A stretch of DNA of 64,000 nucleotides from DASXMT01 sp963781305 (GCA_963781305.1 CAWAFL010000013.1:1-64000); one strand, 5' to 3'. Numbered from the stretch's first letter, positions 52,731-62,676 are shown. Program-made: numbers and translations. The notes: generated from the letters alone by a model not told the origin.

Positions 52731-53786
52731 GTGTCGAGGGATAATGCGCTCGTGCCCGCGCCCGCTAGCTCTACCCCCGGTTTCGGTGGTGGGGAGCCTG
52801 ATCCTTTGCCACCGACGGTGGAGTGGCGCGACGGGTCTGTTCGACTCATCGATCAGCGCCGACTTCCAGAAGACCTGACCTTCATCGAGGTCACTACCGT
52901 CGAGGACATGTGCGAGGCCATATCGACGCTCGCTGTCCGAGGCGCTCCAGCCCTGGGCGTCGCCGGAGCCATGGGTGTGGCTCTGGCGGCGAACCTCGGA
53001 CAAGACATCCAGGCTGCGGCAAGCCGCATTGTCGAGACGCGCCCTACGGCCGTGAATCTCCAATGGGGCGTGCGACGAGCGCTCGCCGCGAGCGACCCCA
53101 TACTCGAGGCGACGGTCATGGCTCGTGAGGACGTCGAGCGCAACCGGCGGCTCGGCGGGGTCGGCGCCGAATTGCTCGCTGAGGGAAGCCGAGTACTGAC
53201 CCATTGCAATGCGGGCTCGCTGGCGTGTGTCGGATACGGAACCGCTCTGGGAGTGATCCGAGCGGCGCATGAGGCTGGCAAACATCCCTCCGTGTGGGTG
53301 GATGAGACCCGACCCATCATGCAGGGCAGTCGCCTCACGGCCTGGGAGCTCGATCGCCTGGGTATTCCTGCGACTGTGCTGGTTGATGCCGCTGCCGGTT
53401 CACTCATGGGTAACGGCGAAGTGGACTGCGTGATCGTGGGCGCAGATCGAATAGCCGCCAACGGTGACGTGGCGAACAAGATCGGCACGTATTCGTTGGC
53501 TGTGCTGGCCCACCACCACGGCATACCTTTTTATGTCGCCGCGCCCGTATCGACCATCGACTTGGCCTGCGCATCGGGCGCCGCTATCCCAGTCGAGCAG
53601 CGCGTCGGTGAGGAATTGGCCTGGGTGGGCGACCGCCGGGTCACGCCGACCGGGGCAGCCATTGCCAATCCCGCTTTTGACATCACCCCGGCCCGACTGA
53701 TCTCGGCGATCGTGACCGAAGACGGGGTGGCGTTCCATCCGGACCGCAACGCGCTCGCACGCCTACTTGGAACGACGACAGGGTAG
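52731..53786 (+). CDS. mtnA: S-methyl-5-thioribose-1-phosphate isomerase
   Basis: A 351-residue protein from GTG 52731; a later GTG at 52752 would also keep the fold. Family motifs are STLAVRGAPALGVAGA, THCNAGSLACVGYGTALG with catalytic Cys159, DETRPIMQGSRLTAWEL and IVGADRIAANGDVANKIGTY with Asp239. It converts methylthioribose-1-phosphate to the ribulose form in methionine salvage. No other mtn genes are adjacent. The region before residue 27 is a proline-rich tail not needed for the fold. Confidence 0.95.
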   Translation: MSRDNALVPAPASSTPGFGGGEPDPLPPTVEWRDGSVRLIDQRRLPEDLTFIEVTTVEDMCEAISTLAVRGAPALGVAGAMGVALAANLGQDIQAAASRIVETRPTAVNLQWGVRRALAASDPILEATVMAREDVERNRRLGGVGAELLAEGSRVLTHCNAGSLACVGYGTALGVIRAAHEAGKHPSVWVDETRPIMQGSRLTAWELDRLGIPATVLVDAAAGSLMGNGEVDCVIVGADRIAANGDVANKIGTYSLAVLAHHHGIPFYVAAPVSTIDLACASGAAIPVEQRVGEELAWVGDRRVTPTGAAIANPAFDITPARLISAIVTEDGVAFHPDRNALARLLGTTTG

Positions 53787-53986
53787 TAATTTCCAGCCCG
53801 ACCGATGGTGACCTGGTCGATGACAGTTGTGCGGCGATCGCGTTGCGAGCGGCGACATCTTCTTCACGATTTCGCCGTTGGCTCGGTTGTATCGCAGGTC
53901 GAGACTGTGGCCGAGTCCAGGGTCGGCGATCAGCGCGGCCATCTTCCGACGAGCACGAAGCCGCTTGACACTCCCCGACCACTACC

Positions 53987-54868
53987 GTGAACAGGGTGAG
54001 GGAAGGAACCCCACCTTCTGACCATCTTTCAGCCGCGACGGCGGCTGACGACCAACGGCCACCGGGCTCACAACCACGGCGCCGGAGAAGGTGGCCGCTG
54101 CGACGCGTGCTGGGTGGCGCTCTCGTCTTGGCCCTCGTTGTGGCCCTTGCCGCCCTCTTCCTGCTGGACGCACACCTCTTCCAGCGACCCGCGGTCAGCT
54201 CGAAGGACGTCAACAGCACCGTCAACCAGAAGGTGAAGGCGGCGATTTCCCAACTGCAGGCCCAGCCACCGGCTGCGGCCAAGGTGTACCGGGCCACTCG
54301 GGCCGGGTTGGTGGTGATCGTGTCTCAAGGTGCTCCGGGCACCGAGGACCTCGGCACCGGCATCGTCGTCGACGCCCAAGGCGAGATCCTCACCGCGCTC
54401 CACGTCGTCCAGGGCGGCACGGCCATCCAGGTCACCTTCGCCGACGGGACCTCCTCGGCGGCCTCGATCACCTCCTCTGACCCGGCCCACGACATCGCGG
54501 TCCTGACCCCCAGCCAGCTGCCGTCAGTGGTCCAGCCCGAAGTGCTCGGAGGCAGCGCCCAGATCGGGGACGAGGCCTTGGTCGTCGGGAACCCGCTCGG
54601 CCTCGAGGCCTCGCTTTCCGAAGGGGTCATCTCCGGGCTCAACCGTTCGTTCCCGCTGGATAACGGGAACACGCTCACGGGCATGATCCAGTTCGATGCA
54701 GCTGTCAACCCAGGGAGCTCCGGTGGCCCGTTGTTCAACGTACAAGGTCAGGTGATGGGAATCGTGACAGGCCTCGCCAATCCTGCGAGTACCGATGAAT
54801 TTTCCGGCATCGGATTCGCCGTGCCCATAGGCACCGCCAGTCGAGCCGCTGGAGCGCCGGCCAAATGA
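53987..54868 (+). CDS. Membrane-anchored trypsin-like (HtrA-type) serine protease, no PDZ
   Basis: A 293-residue protein from GTG 53987. A cytoplasmic Arg-rich segment (31-40) precedes one membrane helix at about 42-60. The extracytoplasmic protease domain has His139 (ILTALHVV), Asp169 (AHDIAVL) and Ser245 (NPGSSGGPLF), the complete S1C triad. GDEALVVGNPLG and GIGFAVPI are further HtrA-like motifs. The protein ends before any PDZ domain. Its TGA overlaps the MoxR start (ATGA at 54865), making it the first gene of the MoxR/VWA operon. Confidence 0.9.
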   Translation: MNRVREGTPPSDHLSAATAADDQRPPGSQPRRRRRWPLRRVLGGALVLALVVALAALFLLDAHLFQRPAVSSKDVNSTVNQKVKAAISQLQAQPPAAAKVYRATRAGLVVIVSQGAPGTEDLGTGIVVDAQGEILTALHVVQGGTAIQVTFADGTSSAASITSSDPAHDIAVLTPSQLPSVVQPEVLGGSAQIGDEALVVGNPLGLEASLSEGVISGLNRSFPLDNGNTLTGMIQFDAAVNPGSSGGPLFNVQGQVMGIVTGLANPASTDEFSGIGFAVPIGTASRAAGAPAK

Positions 54869-55863
54869 GCGCTTTCGACTCCGACGGAACAGAGCGGTCA
54901 AAAGCCACCATCGAACAGGTGCTGTATCACGTCAAGCGGGTGATCGTCGGCCAGGACGTGCTGCTCGAGAGGATGGTGGTTGCCCTGGTGGCGGGGGGCC
55001 ATCTCCTGGTCGAGGGGGTGCCCGGGCTGGCAAAGACGTTGGCCGTGCGGACCTTCGCCGATGCGCTGGGCATCGAGTTCCAGCGCGTCCAGTTCACGCC
55101 CGACCTGGTACCGGCCGACATCGTCGGCACGCGGATCTACAACCAGAAACTCGGGGAGTTCGACGTGTCGCTCGGGCCGATCTTCGCCAACCTCATCCTG
55201 GCCGACGAGATCAACCGGGCGCCGGCCAAGGTACAAAGTGCGCTGCTCGAGGCGATGCAGGAGCGCCAGGTGACCATCGGCCGCGACACCCACCGCCTGC
55301 CCGACCCATTTCTGGTCATGGCGACCCAGAACCCCATCGAGTCGGACGGGACCTATCCGCTGCCCGAAGCACAGGTCGACCGGTTCATGCTGAAGGTCCT
55401 GGTCGACTACCCGACGGCTACCGAGGAGTTCGTCATCGTCGAGCGAATGCTCGCCGGCTTCGAGAAGGTCAACGAGGTGATGGACGCTCAACAGCTCCGG
55501 CGCCTCCAGCGAGAGGTCCTGACCGTGTTCGTCGACCCCGCCCTCATCGAGTACGCAGTCCGGGTGTCGGCGGCCACCAGGGACCTCTCATCGATCGGCC
55601 TGCCCGACGTGGCCCGATACGTGACGTACGGCGTCAGCCCCCGAGCCTCGATCAACTTGGTCGCCGCGGCCCGAGCGCTGGCGCTGCTCCGAGGCCGGCG
55701 CTACGTGCTGCCCGAGGATGTTCGCACCATCGCACCGGACGTCCTCCGGCACCGCCTCGTCTTGTCCTACGAAGCACTGGGCGACGACGTGGGTCCCGAC
55801 CAGGTCGTCGATGCCGTCCTGGAGAGGATCCCGGTCCCCGACGTCGTACTTCGGAACGCCTGA
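54865..55863 (+). CDS. MoxR-family AAA+ ATPase
   Basis: A 332-residue protein. Walker A is GVPGLAKT (51-58) and Walker B is ILADEINRAP (111-120); the sensor region is FLVMATQNPIESDGTYPLPEAQVDRFML, with the Arg finger following. The C-terminal lid includes YVTYGVSPRASINLVAAARALALLRGR. MoxR ATPases work with VWA proteins to remodel or mature target proteins, often at the membrane. It overlaps the protease gene by 4 bases and is 15 bases before the DUF58 gene. Confidence 0.95.
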   Translation: MSAFDSDGTERSKATIEQVLYHVKRVIVGQDVLLERMVVALVAGGHLLVEGVPGLAKTLAVRTFADALGIEFQRVQFTPDLVPADIVGTRIYNQKLGEFDVSLGPIFANLILADEINRAPAKVQSALLEAMQERQVTIGRDTHRLPDPFLVMATQNPIESDGTYPLPEAQVDRFMLKVLVDYPTATEEFVIVERMLAGFEKVNEVMDAQQLRRLQREVLTVFVDPALIEYAVRVSAATRDLSSIGLPDVARYVTYGVSPRASINLVAAARALALLRGRRYVLPEDVRTIAPDVLRHRLVLSYEALGDDVGPDQVVDAVLERIPVPDVVLRNA

Positions 55864-55877
55864 GCCGGGGCCCGAGC

Positions 55878-56771
55878 ATGGTGGATACCACCTCGCATTT
55901 GACGCCGGAACGGATTCTGCATCGCCTCGAGTGGCAGGTCATCCGGCGCCTCGAGGGGCGCCTGCAGGGCGACTATCGCACCGTGCTGCGCGGGCAGGGC
56001 ACCGACTTTCGGAACCTTCGCCTCTACGAGTGGGGCGATGACGTCCGCCACGTCGACTGGAACGTGACGGCCCGCATGGACGAGTTGTTCGTGCGGGAGT
56101 TCATGGAGGACCGCGAGCTCACCGCGTGGCTGCTGCTCGACCGCTCTCGGTCGATGACGTTCGGGGCGGCCACGCGGACAAAGGAGCGCGTGCTGGTCGA
56201 GTTCGCAATCACGCTCTGCCAGCTGCTCGTTCGGGGTGGCAGCCGGGTCGGCGCAATCGTCTACGACGGCGCCAGCCAGTGGACGATCCCACCCCGTCAG
56301 GGCCGGAACCAGGTACTCACCCTGGTGCGCGAGCTTCTGTCTCCGGTGCAGGGGGGCTCGGCCACGGACCTCACCCGGCTGCTCGACACGGCAAACCGGT
56401 TGGTCCGCCGACGGTCTCTCGTGGTCCTGATCTCCGACTTCATCAGCGAACCCGGCTGGGAGCGACCGTTGCTGCGCCTCGCGGCGCGCCACGAGGTGGT
56501 GGCCGTCCGCATGGTGGATCCCCGCGAGTACGAGCTCCCCGACGCCGGCCTCCTGTACGTCCAAGACGCAGAGACCGGTGAGCAGCTCCTCGTCGATTCC
56601 AGCAATCCCCAGATCCGTCGCCGGCTGTCGGCCGCGGCACGCGAACAGGACGAAGCCATCCGGCACGCGACGGCACGGGCCCGGGTCGACCTCAACGTGG
56701 TCTCGACCGAAGACGATCTCGTCACGGCCTTCGTCCGCATGGCCGGTGCGGCGAGAGGACGCCGCCGGTGA
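55878..56771 (+). CDS. DUF58 (VWA-like) protein
   Basis: A 297-residue protein. RRLEGRLQGDYRTVLRGQGTDFRNLRLYEWGDDVRHVDWN in outline, then REFMEDRELTAWLLLDRSRSMTFG, is the DUF58 signature with a MIDAS-like DRSRSM. A second part, SRVGAIVYDGASQW and LVVLISDFIS, completes a VWA fold. Such proteins are the invariant partners of MoxR. Its end overlaps the next gene by 4 bases (56768). Confidence 0.92.
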   Translation: MVDTTSHLTPERILHRLEWQVIRRLEGRLQGDYRTVLRGQGTDFRNLRLYEWGDDVRHVDWNVTARMDELFVREFMEDRELTAWLLLDRSRSMTFGAATRTKERVLVEFAITLCQLLVRGGSRVGAIVYDGASQWTIPPRQGRNQVLTLVRELLSPVQGGSATDLTRLLDTANRLVRRRSLVVLISDFISEPGWERPLLRLAARHEVVAVRMVDPREYELPDAGLLYVQDAETGEQLLVDSSNPQIRRRLSAAAREQDEAIRHATARARVDLNVVSTEDDLVTAFVRMAGAARGRRR

Positions 56772-57757
56772 CCTTCCAATGGCCGTGGATGCTCCTTTTT
56801 CTCTTCCTCATCCCTGTTGTGGTCGCCGCCTACGTCTTGTGGCAGCGGCGGCGGGAGCAACGTGCAGCCGGCCTCGCCGCCGAGGGCCTCGTCGCCACCG
56901 ATGCGGGCCGGCGTCGGAGCTGGCGCCGCCACCTGCAGTTCGCCCTCTTCACGGCGGCCCTGGCCCTCCTGGTCATCGCCATCGCCCGGCCGATGGCAAC
57001 CGTCCCCACGCTGCAGAGTCGAGCGACGGTCATCCTCACCCTCGACGTGTCGAACAGCATGGCCGCCACCGACGTCAAACCCTCTCGTATCGCCACCGCC
57101 AAGTCGGCGGCGAGCGCGTTCGTCCATCAGCAGCCGGCCGGGGTCCGGATGGGGGTGGTGGCGTTCGGCGCACGCTCGGTAGTCGTGCAGCGACCCACGT
57201 CGTCCCACGCCGATGTACTCAAGGCCATCAACCGTCTCTCGCTGGGCGGCGGAACGTCGTTGGCCCAGGGCATCCTGACCTCGCTCGACGCCATCAGCGG
57301 CAAGACGTTGAAGGTCAACGAGACAACGCTCGGCAGCGACGCGACCCAGGTCCACATCGGCTACTACGGAGGGGCGACGATCGTCCTGTTCTCCGATGGG
57401 GAGAACACGGACCCGACCAATCCGGAGGCAATGGCGCAGTTGACTTCGGTCGCCGGCGTTCACATCCAGACCGTCGGCGTGGGCACCGCGGCCGGTACCA
57501 CGGTGAAAATCCGAGGATTCACCGTCGCCACCGCCTTGGACGCCCAAACGCTCCGCTCGGTGGCAAAGGTTACCGACGGCTCGTATTATCACGCCGGCGA
57601 TGCCGCCGGACTTGAGGCGATCTCGAAGACGATCAACACGCACCTGACCGTCGTGCACTCGCATACCGAGCTCACAGCCCTCTTCGCTGCCGCAGCAGCC
57701 GTGCTCCTGGTCGTCGCGGCCCTGATCTCGGTGCAGCGATCCGGACGGGTGCTGTGA
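56768..57757 (+). CDS. VWA-domain membrane protein (BatA-like), first copy
   Basis: A 329-residue protein from GTG 56768. N-terminal helices at about 6-26 and 56-76 and a C-terminal helix (LFAAAAAVLLVVAALISV) flank a VWA domain with MIDAS DVSNSM, the later Thr/Asp-containing GGGTSLAQGI and IVLFSDGEN. This is the Aerotolerance/BatA layout: the VWA domain lies between membrane anchors. It is followed one base later by a second VWA gene. Confidence 0.92.
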   Translation: MTFQWPWMLLFLFLIPVVVAAYVLWQRRREQRAAGLAAEGLVATDAGRRRSWRRHLQFALFTAALALLVIAIARPMATVPTLQSRATVILTLDVSNSMAATDVKPSRIATAKSAASAFVHQQPAGVRMGVVAFGARSVVVQRPTSSHADVLKAINRLSLGGGTSLAQGILTSLDAISGKTLKVNETTLGSDATQVHIGYYGGATIVLFSDGENTDPTNPEAMAQLTSVAGVHIQTVGVGTAAGTTVKIRGFTVATALDAQTLRSVAKVTDGSYYHAGDAAGLEAISKTINTHLTVVHSHTELTALFAAAAAVLLVVAALISVQRSGRVL

Positions 57758-57758
57758 G

Positions 57759-58871
57759 GTGAGCTTCACCTGGCCCTTCGCTCTTTTCTTCGGGCTTTCT
57801 GTTCCTCTCGTGCTGGGCGCCTATCTCCTAGCCATGCACCGCCGCCGCCGACGAGCGGTGACGTACTCGAGCCTCGCCCTCTTGCGCACCGCGCTGCCCC
57901 GCCGATCGCGCTGGACTCGCCACCTCCCCGTCGCTCTGCTGGTGGCCAGCCTGGCCCTCCTCACGGTGGCCGCGGCTCGGCCCCAGATCACCTCGGAGGT
58001 CCCGATTGGAAGGACGTCGATCATCCTCGCCCTCGACGAGTCGGGTTCAATGTGCTCCACCGACGTGCAGCCGAACCGGTTGGGCGCAGCGCAAAAGGCA
58101 GCCCATGATTTCGTCGACGCCGAGCCGGGCGGAGTGCGCATAGGGTTGGTGATCTTCTCGGGCTTCGCCGAGATAGCTGTCGCACCGACGAGCGACCGGG
58201 GATCCCTGAACCAAGCCATCAACAACCTCAGCGCCGGCGGAGGCACCGCCATCGGCGCCGCCATCTTGAAATCGCTCGATGCCATCGCCGAGATCGACCC
58301 CGGCGTCAAACCGGTGGGAAACGCCCTGTCGAACACGGACACCGCCCCTTCGGGTACCGGTAGTCCGAGCGGCTCAGGGGGCGGTTCGGCGGCTAGGCCG
58401 GGGGTCGATGGCTATGTGCCGGACGTCGTCGTCTTATTGACCGACGGCTCCAACACGCAGGGCATCTCGCCGCTCTCCGCCGTCCCCTACGCCGTGGCCC
58501 GGCGGGTCCGCATCTTCACCATCGGCCTGGGCACGTCCCAGCCGGCTCCGTTGATATGCAGCGCCGCACAGCGTGGCGGGAACACCGGCTCCGGGTTCGC
58601 GTTCGGCGGAGGGGGCGGTCGGGGTTTCGGCCCGGGCCCTTCGGCGCTGGTGGCCGACCTACCCACACTCCAAGCGGTGTCCCAGCGCACCGGTGGCACG
58701 AGCTACAACGCCCAGGATGCGTCAGATCTCAACAAGGTGTTCGCCACCCTGCCGAGAGACATAGGCGTCCAGAAAGAACGCCGCGAGGTCAGCGTCATAT
58801 TCGCTGCCATCGGTGCTCTTCTGGCCCTCGCTGCCTTCGGTGCCTCGATCCGGTGGAGTCCCTACCCGTGA
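57759..58871 (+). CDS. VWA-domain membrane protein (BatA/BatB-like), second copy
   Basis: A 370-residue protein from GTG 57759. It has the same layout as the preceding gene: a helix at about 4-24, a second near 54-73, then VWA with MIDAS DESGSM, GGGTAIGAAIL and VVLLTDGSN, and a C-terminal helix VIFAAIGALLALAAFG. It differs by a Gly/Ser-rich insert (about 195-212) and a Gly-Phe-rich loop with one Cys before the last VWA helix. It probably arose by duplication and forms a heteromeric membrane complex with the first copy. Confidence 0.92.
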   Translation: MSFTWPFALFFGLSVPLVLGAYLLAMHRRRRRAVTYSSLALLRTALPRRSRWTRHLPVALLVASLALLTVAAARPQITSEVPIGRTSIILALDESGSMCSTDVQPNRLGAAQKAAHDFVDAEPGGVRIGLVIFSGFAEIAVAPTSDRGSLNQAINNLSAGGGTAIGAAILKSLDAIAEIDPGVKPVGNALSNTDTAPSGTGSPSGSGGGSAARPGVDGYVPDVVVLLTDGSNTQGISPLSAVPYAVARRVRIFTIGLGTSQPAPLICSAAQRGGNTGSGFAFGGGGGRGFGPGPSALVADLPTLQAVSQRTGGTSYNAQDASDLNKVFATLPRDIGVQKERREVSVIFAAIGALLALAAFGASIRWSPYP

Positions 58872-59074
58872 CACACTTTGAACTCGGTACCAGACGTCGA
58901 TATCCGAGCGTCGGCTGAATCAAGCCGCCTGGTGAGCGAAGGCCCCTATTCGGGCCGCAGGATGGCGAACCAGGGCCCGCAGGGCGTCCCCTAGATTGGT
59001 CATGCGGCAGCGGCCGGCTGGAGCCGGAGGGGCGACGCCGCGGCTGAGGGTGCCGCAGCTAGCGTTGCCCGGCT

Positions 59075-60019
59075 ATGAGGGTTCTCCGATCGCGCTGTGT
59101 GCCGTTGTTGGCCGCAGCCCTCGTTGCTCTGGGCACAATGGTGTTCGCCGAGCCTGCAGCGATCGCTTACACCGGGGCATTGACGGCAAGCCGGCACTCT
59201 GCAGTGGTAGCCGGCACCTACGTGGCTCTGGGTGATTCGTTCACTTCGGGCCCTGCCATCCCTACCCAGCTGAGCCCGACTACCACGCCGAGTGCACCGA
59301 GCGCATGTGGGCGCTCGTCCAAGAATTATCCCTCGCTCGTCGCCCGGGCGCTGGGCTTGCATCTCACCGACGTGAGCTGCCTCTCGGCCAAGACTGATGA
59401 TTTGACCAACGCCCAAGGCCCCGGCATTCCCGCCCAGCTATCGGCTCTCAACCAGTCGACCTCGCTGATCACCGTGGGCATCGGCGGCAACGATTTGGGC
59501 TACTCGACGATTGCAGCCAACTGTGTTGCCTTGACCCCCTGGGGCCCGACGAGGGTAGGCAAGACATGCGAGGCCCACTACACCGCAAGCGGAGCGGATC
59601 AGCTCGATCAAACCATCCATGACGTCGGCACCAAGGTCGACACCATATTGAGCGATATCCGTGCCCGTGCGCACAAGGCAAGAGTCTTCGTCATTGGCTA
59701 TCCCGATGTCGTGCCTCCCAGTGGGTCGGGATGCTGGCCCGACTTGCCATTTACCCGCTCTGACCTTTCCTATCTGCGTGACGTCGAAGCCAACCTCAAT
59801 TCCATGCTGTCCGCTGCCGCCAGGGCGGCCGGCGATGTCTACGTCAATATGGCTGCACCGAGTGCGGCCCACAGTGCTTGCACGGGTCGCAACACCCGTT
59901 GGGTCTCACCGATCATCCCGTCGCCTGGGACGTATCCCTTGCACCCTGATGCCAGCGGGATGGCGGGAATGGCCCGAGTCCTCGAAACAGCAATGACAGG
60001 TGAACCGAACAGCCGATAG
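59075..60019 (+). CDS. Secreted SGNH/GDSL-type lipase/esterase
   Basis: A 314-residue protein. Signal peptide MRVLRSRCVPLLAAALVALGTMVFAEPAAIA. SGNH blocks are ALGDSFTSG with Ser55, SCLSAKTDDL, GIGGNDLGYS with the Gly and Asn, and PLHPDASG with Asp and His. Several Cys pairs suggest disulfides, as in the Streptomyces GDSL lipases. It hydrolyses lipids or esters outside the cell. Confidence 0.9.
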   Translation: MRVLRSRCVPLLAAALVALGTMVFAEPAAIAYTGALTASRHSAVVAGTYVALGDSFTSGPAIPTQLSPTTTPSAPSACGRSSKNYPSLVARALGLHLTDVSCLSAKTDDLTNAQGPGIPAQLSALNQSTSLITVGIGGNDLGYSTIAANCVALTPWGPTRVGKTCEAHYTASGADQLDQTIHDVGTKVDTILSDIRARAHKARVFVIGYPDVVPPSGSGCWPDLPFTRSDLSYLRDVEANLNSMLSAAARAAGDVYVNMAAPSAAHSACTGRNTRWVSPIIPSPGTYPLHPDASGMAGMARVLETAMTGEPNSR

Positions 60020-60227
60020 GCGCCATCGCGGCTAGTGGTCGGCCAATCGTTACGGAACGAGGTGGGCCGTCGTCAGCTCCTGTGGATGGTTCCATCTTCG
60101 AGTGCCAGCCATTGGGAAGTGCCTTTGTGTTCCCCTGACGTTGCGTATGCTCCATCGGAACCGAACTGCTTCACCAGGGGGCCCATCGAGCCGAGGGACC
60201 CGTACAGCCAAGACACCGGAGGGCCGC

Positions 60228-61907
60228 ATGCTTCGAGTTCGTCCACCCGGGCCTACAGCGCCCCCGAGGACACGACCTTCTCGAAACACGCCAGGGTTTC
60301 GACTCAGTCGGCGGCGGCGGTTCGTCGTGTTCTTGGCCGCGGTGAGCGCCGCCGCGGCAGCCATCTTGTCGCCCCTGTCACCGGCGCTGGCCGGCGCGTC
60401 GGGAGAGTCGGCGGCGACGGGTCCTCAGGACCTGACAACGGCACTGGCCGCGATCGAGAACCAGCCCCGCTACAAGCACGCGACGTGGGGATACCAAGTG
60501 CTGGATCAAAAGACCGGCCAGGTCCTGGCGTCCCAGAACGCACAGAGCATGTTCGATCCGGGATCGACGATGAAGATCTATTCGACGACGACCGCCCTAC
60601 GGCTATACGGCCCGAACTACCGCTTCACCACGCCTGCCTACCGCCAGGGGACCATGAGCGGGACCACACTGAACGGAAACCTGGTGCTGGTGGGCTCTGG
60701 AGACCTCAGCCTCGGCCTTCGTGACCAGCCAAACGGGACCATGTACTACGAGAATCTGCCACACCTGGACGAGAGCTACGCCAACATCGGCCTCCCGGGA
60801 GCGGTTGAGCCCCCTGGGAACCCGCTAACCGGTCTGAACCAGATCGCCGCCGGGGTCCGCGCATCGGGTATCACCCAGGTAAACGGCAATGTCGTCGTCG
60901 ACGATCGCCTGTTCGCTCCGTACAACGGCTTCCCGGACGGGCTGATCACACCGATATGGGTGAACGAGAACCTCATCGATGCCGAGGTCACCCCCGGCGC
61001 CGTCGGCCAGGCCGCATCGGTGAGTTGGAGACCGATGACTGCGGCCTACGCGGTGGCCGACCAAGTGATGACCGTGAGCGCAAAGGAATCCACCTCACTG
61101 CAGATCAATGAACCCACACCCGGCAACCTGGTCGTGACGGGACAAATCGCCGCCGGAACCGCCCCGACCCTGGTCGTGCACCAAGTCGACGACCCGGCGT
61201 CGTTCGCCCGGACGGCGTTCATCCAAGCATTACAGCAAGCCGGTGTGACGGTGACCGCGCCGTCGACGGGTCCGAATCCGGAGGCCTTGCTCCCTCCGAA
61301 GGACAGCTACCAGGCAAGCGACATGGTCGGCAAGTACGTGTCCCTGCCATTGTCGCAGTTCATCAACCTCATCTTGAAGGTCAGCTACAACCGAGGTGGG
61401 GACCTCATGACCTGCCTTGCCGCGGTCAAGCTGGGGAGCACCAACTGCCAGCAAGGCTTGACCGCCGAGTTGGCCACCATCACGAAGTTCGGGATTCCGT
61501 CCGAGAGCGTCTTTCCCCTCGACGGAGCAGGTTCCAATGACCAGGGGCGGACCACGGCCGCGGCCCTGGCAACCTTCCTCCGGCGCGCCAAGACGACCAG
61601 CTACGGCCGGGTCGTGTACGACGCCGTCCCCGTCCTGGGCCGTAGCGGGACCCTGGCCAACGTCCTCACGAAGTCGCCGGCGGCCGGGCACGCGCAGCTC
61701 AAGACGGGCAACCGCGCCGTCGGCTCACCCACGAACCAGCTGATGCTGCTCGGCAACAGCCTGGCGGGATACGTCGAGACCAAGAGCGGGCGTCACGTGA
61801 CGGTGGTGGTCGTCGTGGGCAACGTGCCAATCAAATCGTCCGAGACGGTGCTGTCGGTCACCGATCAGCAGGCTGAGATGGTCGCGGCCGTCTACAGCAA
61901 TCTCTGA
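60228..61907 (+). CDS. dacB: D-alanyl-D-alanine carboxypeptidase/endopeptidase (PBP4 type)
   Basis: A 559-residue protein if ATG 60228 is used; an ATG at 60102 is in frame but adds an unlikely leader. The N-terminus is Arg/Pro-rich, then a membrane or signal helix (about 32-50). Active-site blocks are GSTMK (Ser113, Lys116), SYNRGGD (SxN) and LKTGN (KTG). The large insert between SxxK and SxN is typical of the S13/PBP4 family. It trims peptidoglycan side chains outside the membrane. Confidence 0.92.
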   Translation: MLRVRPPGPTAPPRTRPSRNTPGFRLSRRRRFVVFLAAVSAAAAAILSPLSPALAGASGESAATGPQDLTTALAAIENQPRYKHATWGYQVLDQKTGQVLASQNAQSMFDPGSTMKIYSTTTALRLYGPNYRFTTPAYRQGTMSGTTLNGNLVLVGSGDLSLGLRDQPNGTMYYENLPHLDESYANIGLPGAVEPPGNPLTGLNQIAAGVRASGITQVNGNVVVDDRLFAPYNGFPDGLITPIWVNENLIDAEVTPGAVGQAASVSWRPMTAAYAVADQVMTVSAKESTSLQINEPTPGNLVVTGQIAAGTAPTLVVHQVDDPASFARTAFIQALQQAGVTVTAPSTGPNPEALLPPKDSYQASDMVGKYVSLPLSQFINLILKVSYNRGGDLMTCLAAVKLGSTNCQQGLTAELATITKFGIPSESVFPLDGAGSNDQGRTTAAALATFLRRAKTTSYGRVVYDAVPVLGRSGTLANVLTKSPAAGHAQLKTGNRAVGSPTNQLMLLGNSLAGYVETKSGRHVTVVVVVGNVPIKSSETVLSVTDQQAEMVAAVYSNL

Positions 61908-62018
61908 GCGTCCCTCGGCCTCCTCCCTGGCTCCCCCAACCCCAACACTCGGAAGCTCTATTCTCAGCATCTCGCGTGAGACCGCTGAGAATCAGTGCGC
62001 CGCTCCGTCTACATTGAC

Positions 62019-62645
62019 ATGAAGCTCACCGTTCAGACGTTCTTGACCCTCGACGGCGTGATGCAGGCCCCCGGGGGGCCGGAGGAAGATCCCAGCGACG
62101 CCTTCACCCACGGTGGCTGGCAGGCGCCGTTTCCCGACCCGGCTATTGGCGAGTTCATCACCGAGCTCAACAGCCACGCCAGCGCGTTCCTGCTCGGCCG
62201 CAGAACGTTCGACATCTTCCGCGGCTACTGGCCTGATCAGACCGACCCTGCCGACCCCATTGCCACGGCGATCAACTCGTTGCCCAAACACGTCGTGTCC
62301 AATTCGCTCAGCGAGGCCGACGCCACGTGGCGAGGCGAGTACCCTGACACCGCTCGCCTGGTGACCGGCGACATCGTCGCAGCAGTACAGCTGTTGAAGG
62401 ACGAACCCGGCGATGAGCTGCAGATTTGGGGAAGCAGCACACTGCTCGAGACGCTGTTGCAGCACGAGCTCGTCGACCGCTTCCGCCTGATGACGTACCC
62501 GCTGGTGCTCGGGTCCGGTCGCCGCTTGTTCAACGACGGCATCCTCCCGACGACGATGCGCCCTGTCGATCTCACCATGACCGATCTCGGCATCGTCATC
62601 GGCACCTACGAACCTGCCGGTCCGGTCCTCCACGGCCAGATGTAG
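62019..62645 (+). CDS. DHFR/RibD-C-like reductase, second paralogue
   Basis: A 208-residue protein from ATG 62019. MKLTVQTFLTLDGVMQAPGGPEED, HASAFLLGRRTFDIFRGYWP, KHVVSNSLSEADATW and ELQIWGSSTLLETLLQHELVDRFRLMTYPLVLGSGRRLF (in outline) match the same family as the gene at 29779, in its more common YwjB/YyaP-like form. NADPH-dependent; substrate unknown. Confidence 0.88.
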   Translation: MKLTVQTFLTLDGVMQAPGGPEEDPSDAFTHGGWQAPFPDPAIGEFITELNSHASAFLLGRRTFDIFRGYWPDQTDPADPIATAINSLPKHVVSNSLSEADATWRGEYPDTARLVTGDIVAAVQLLKDEPGDELQIWGSSTLLETLLQHELVDRFRLMTYPLVLGSGRRLFNDGILPTTMRPVDLTMTDLGIVIGTYEPAGPVLHGQM

Positions 62646-62676
62646 GCACGCCGCCTGTGTTCAGGGCCGTCCGAGC

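Noticed and set aside
56297..57769. 490-codon frame opposite the first VWA gene
   Set aside because: Antisense shadow spanning two well-supported overlapping genes.
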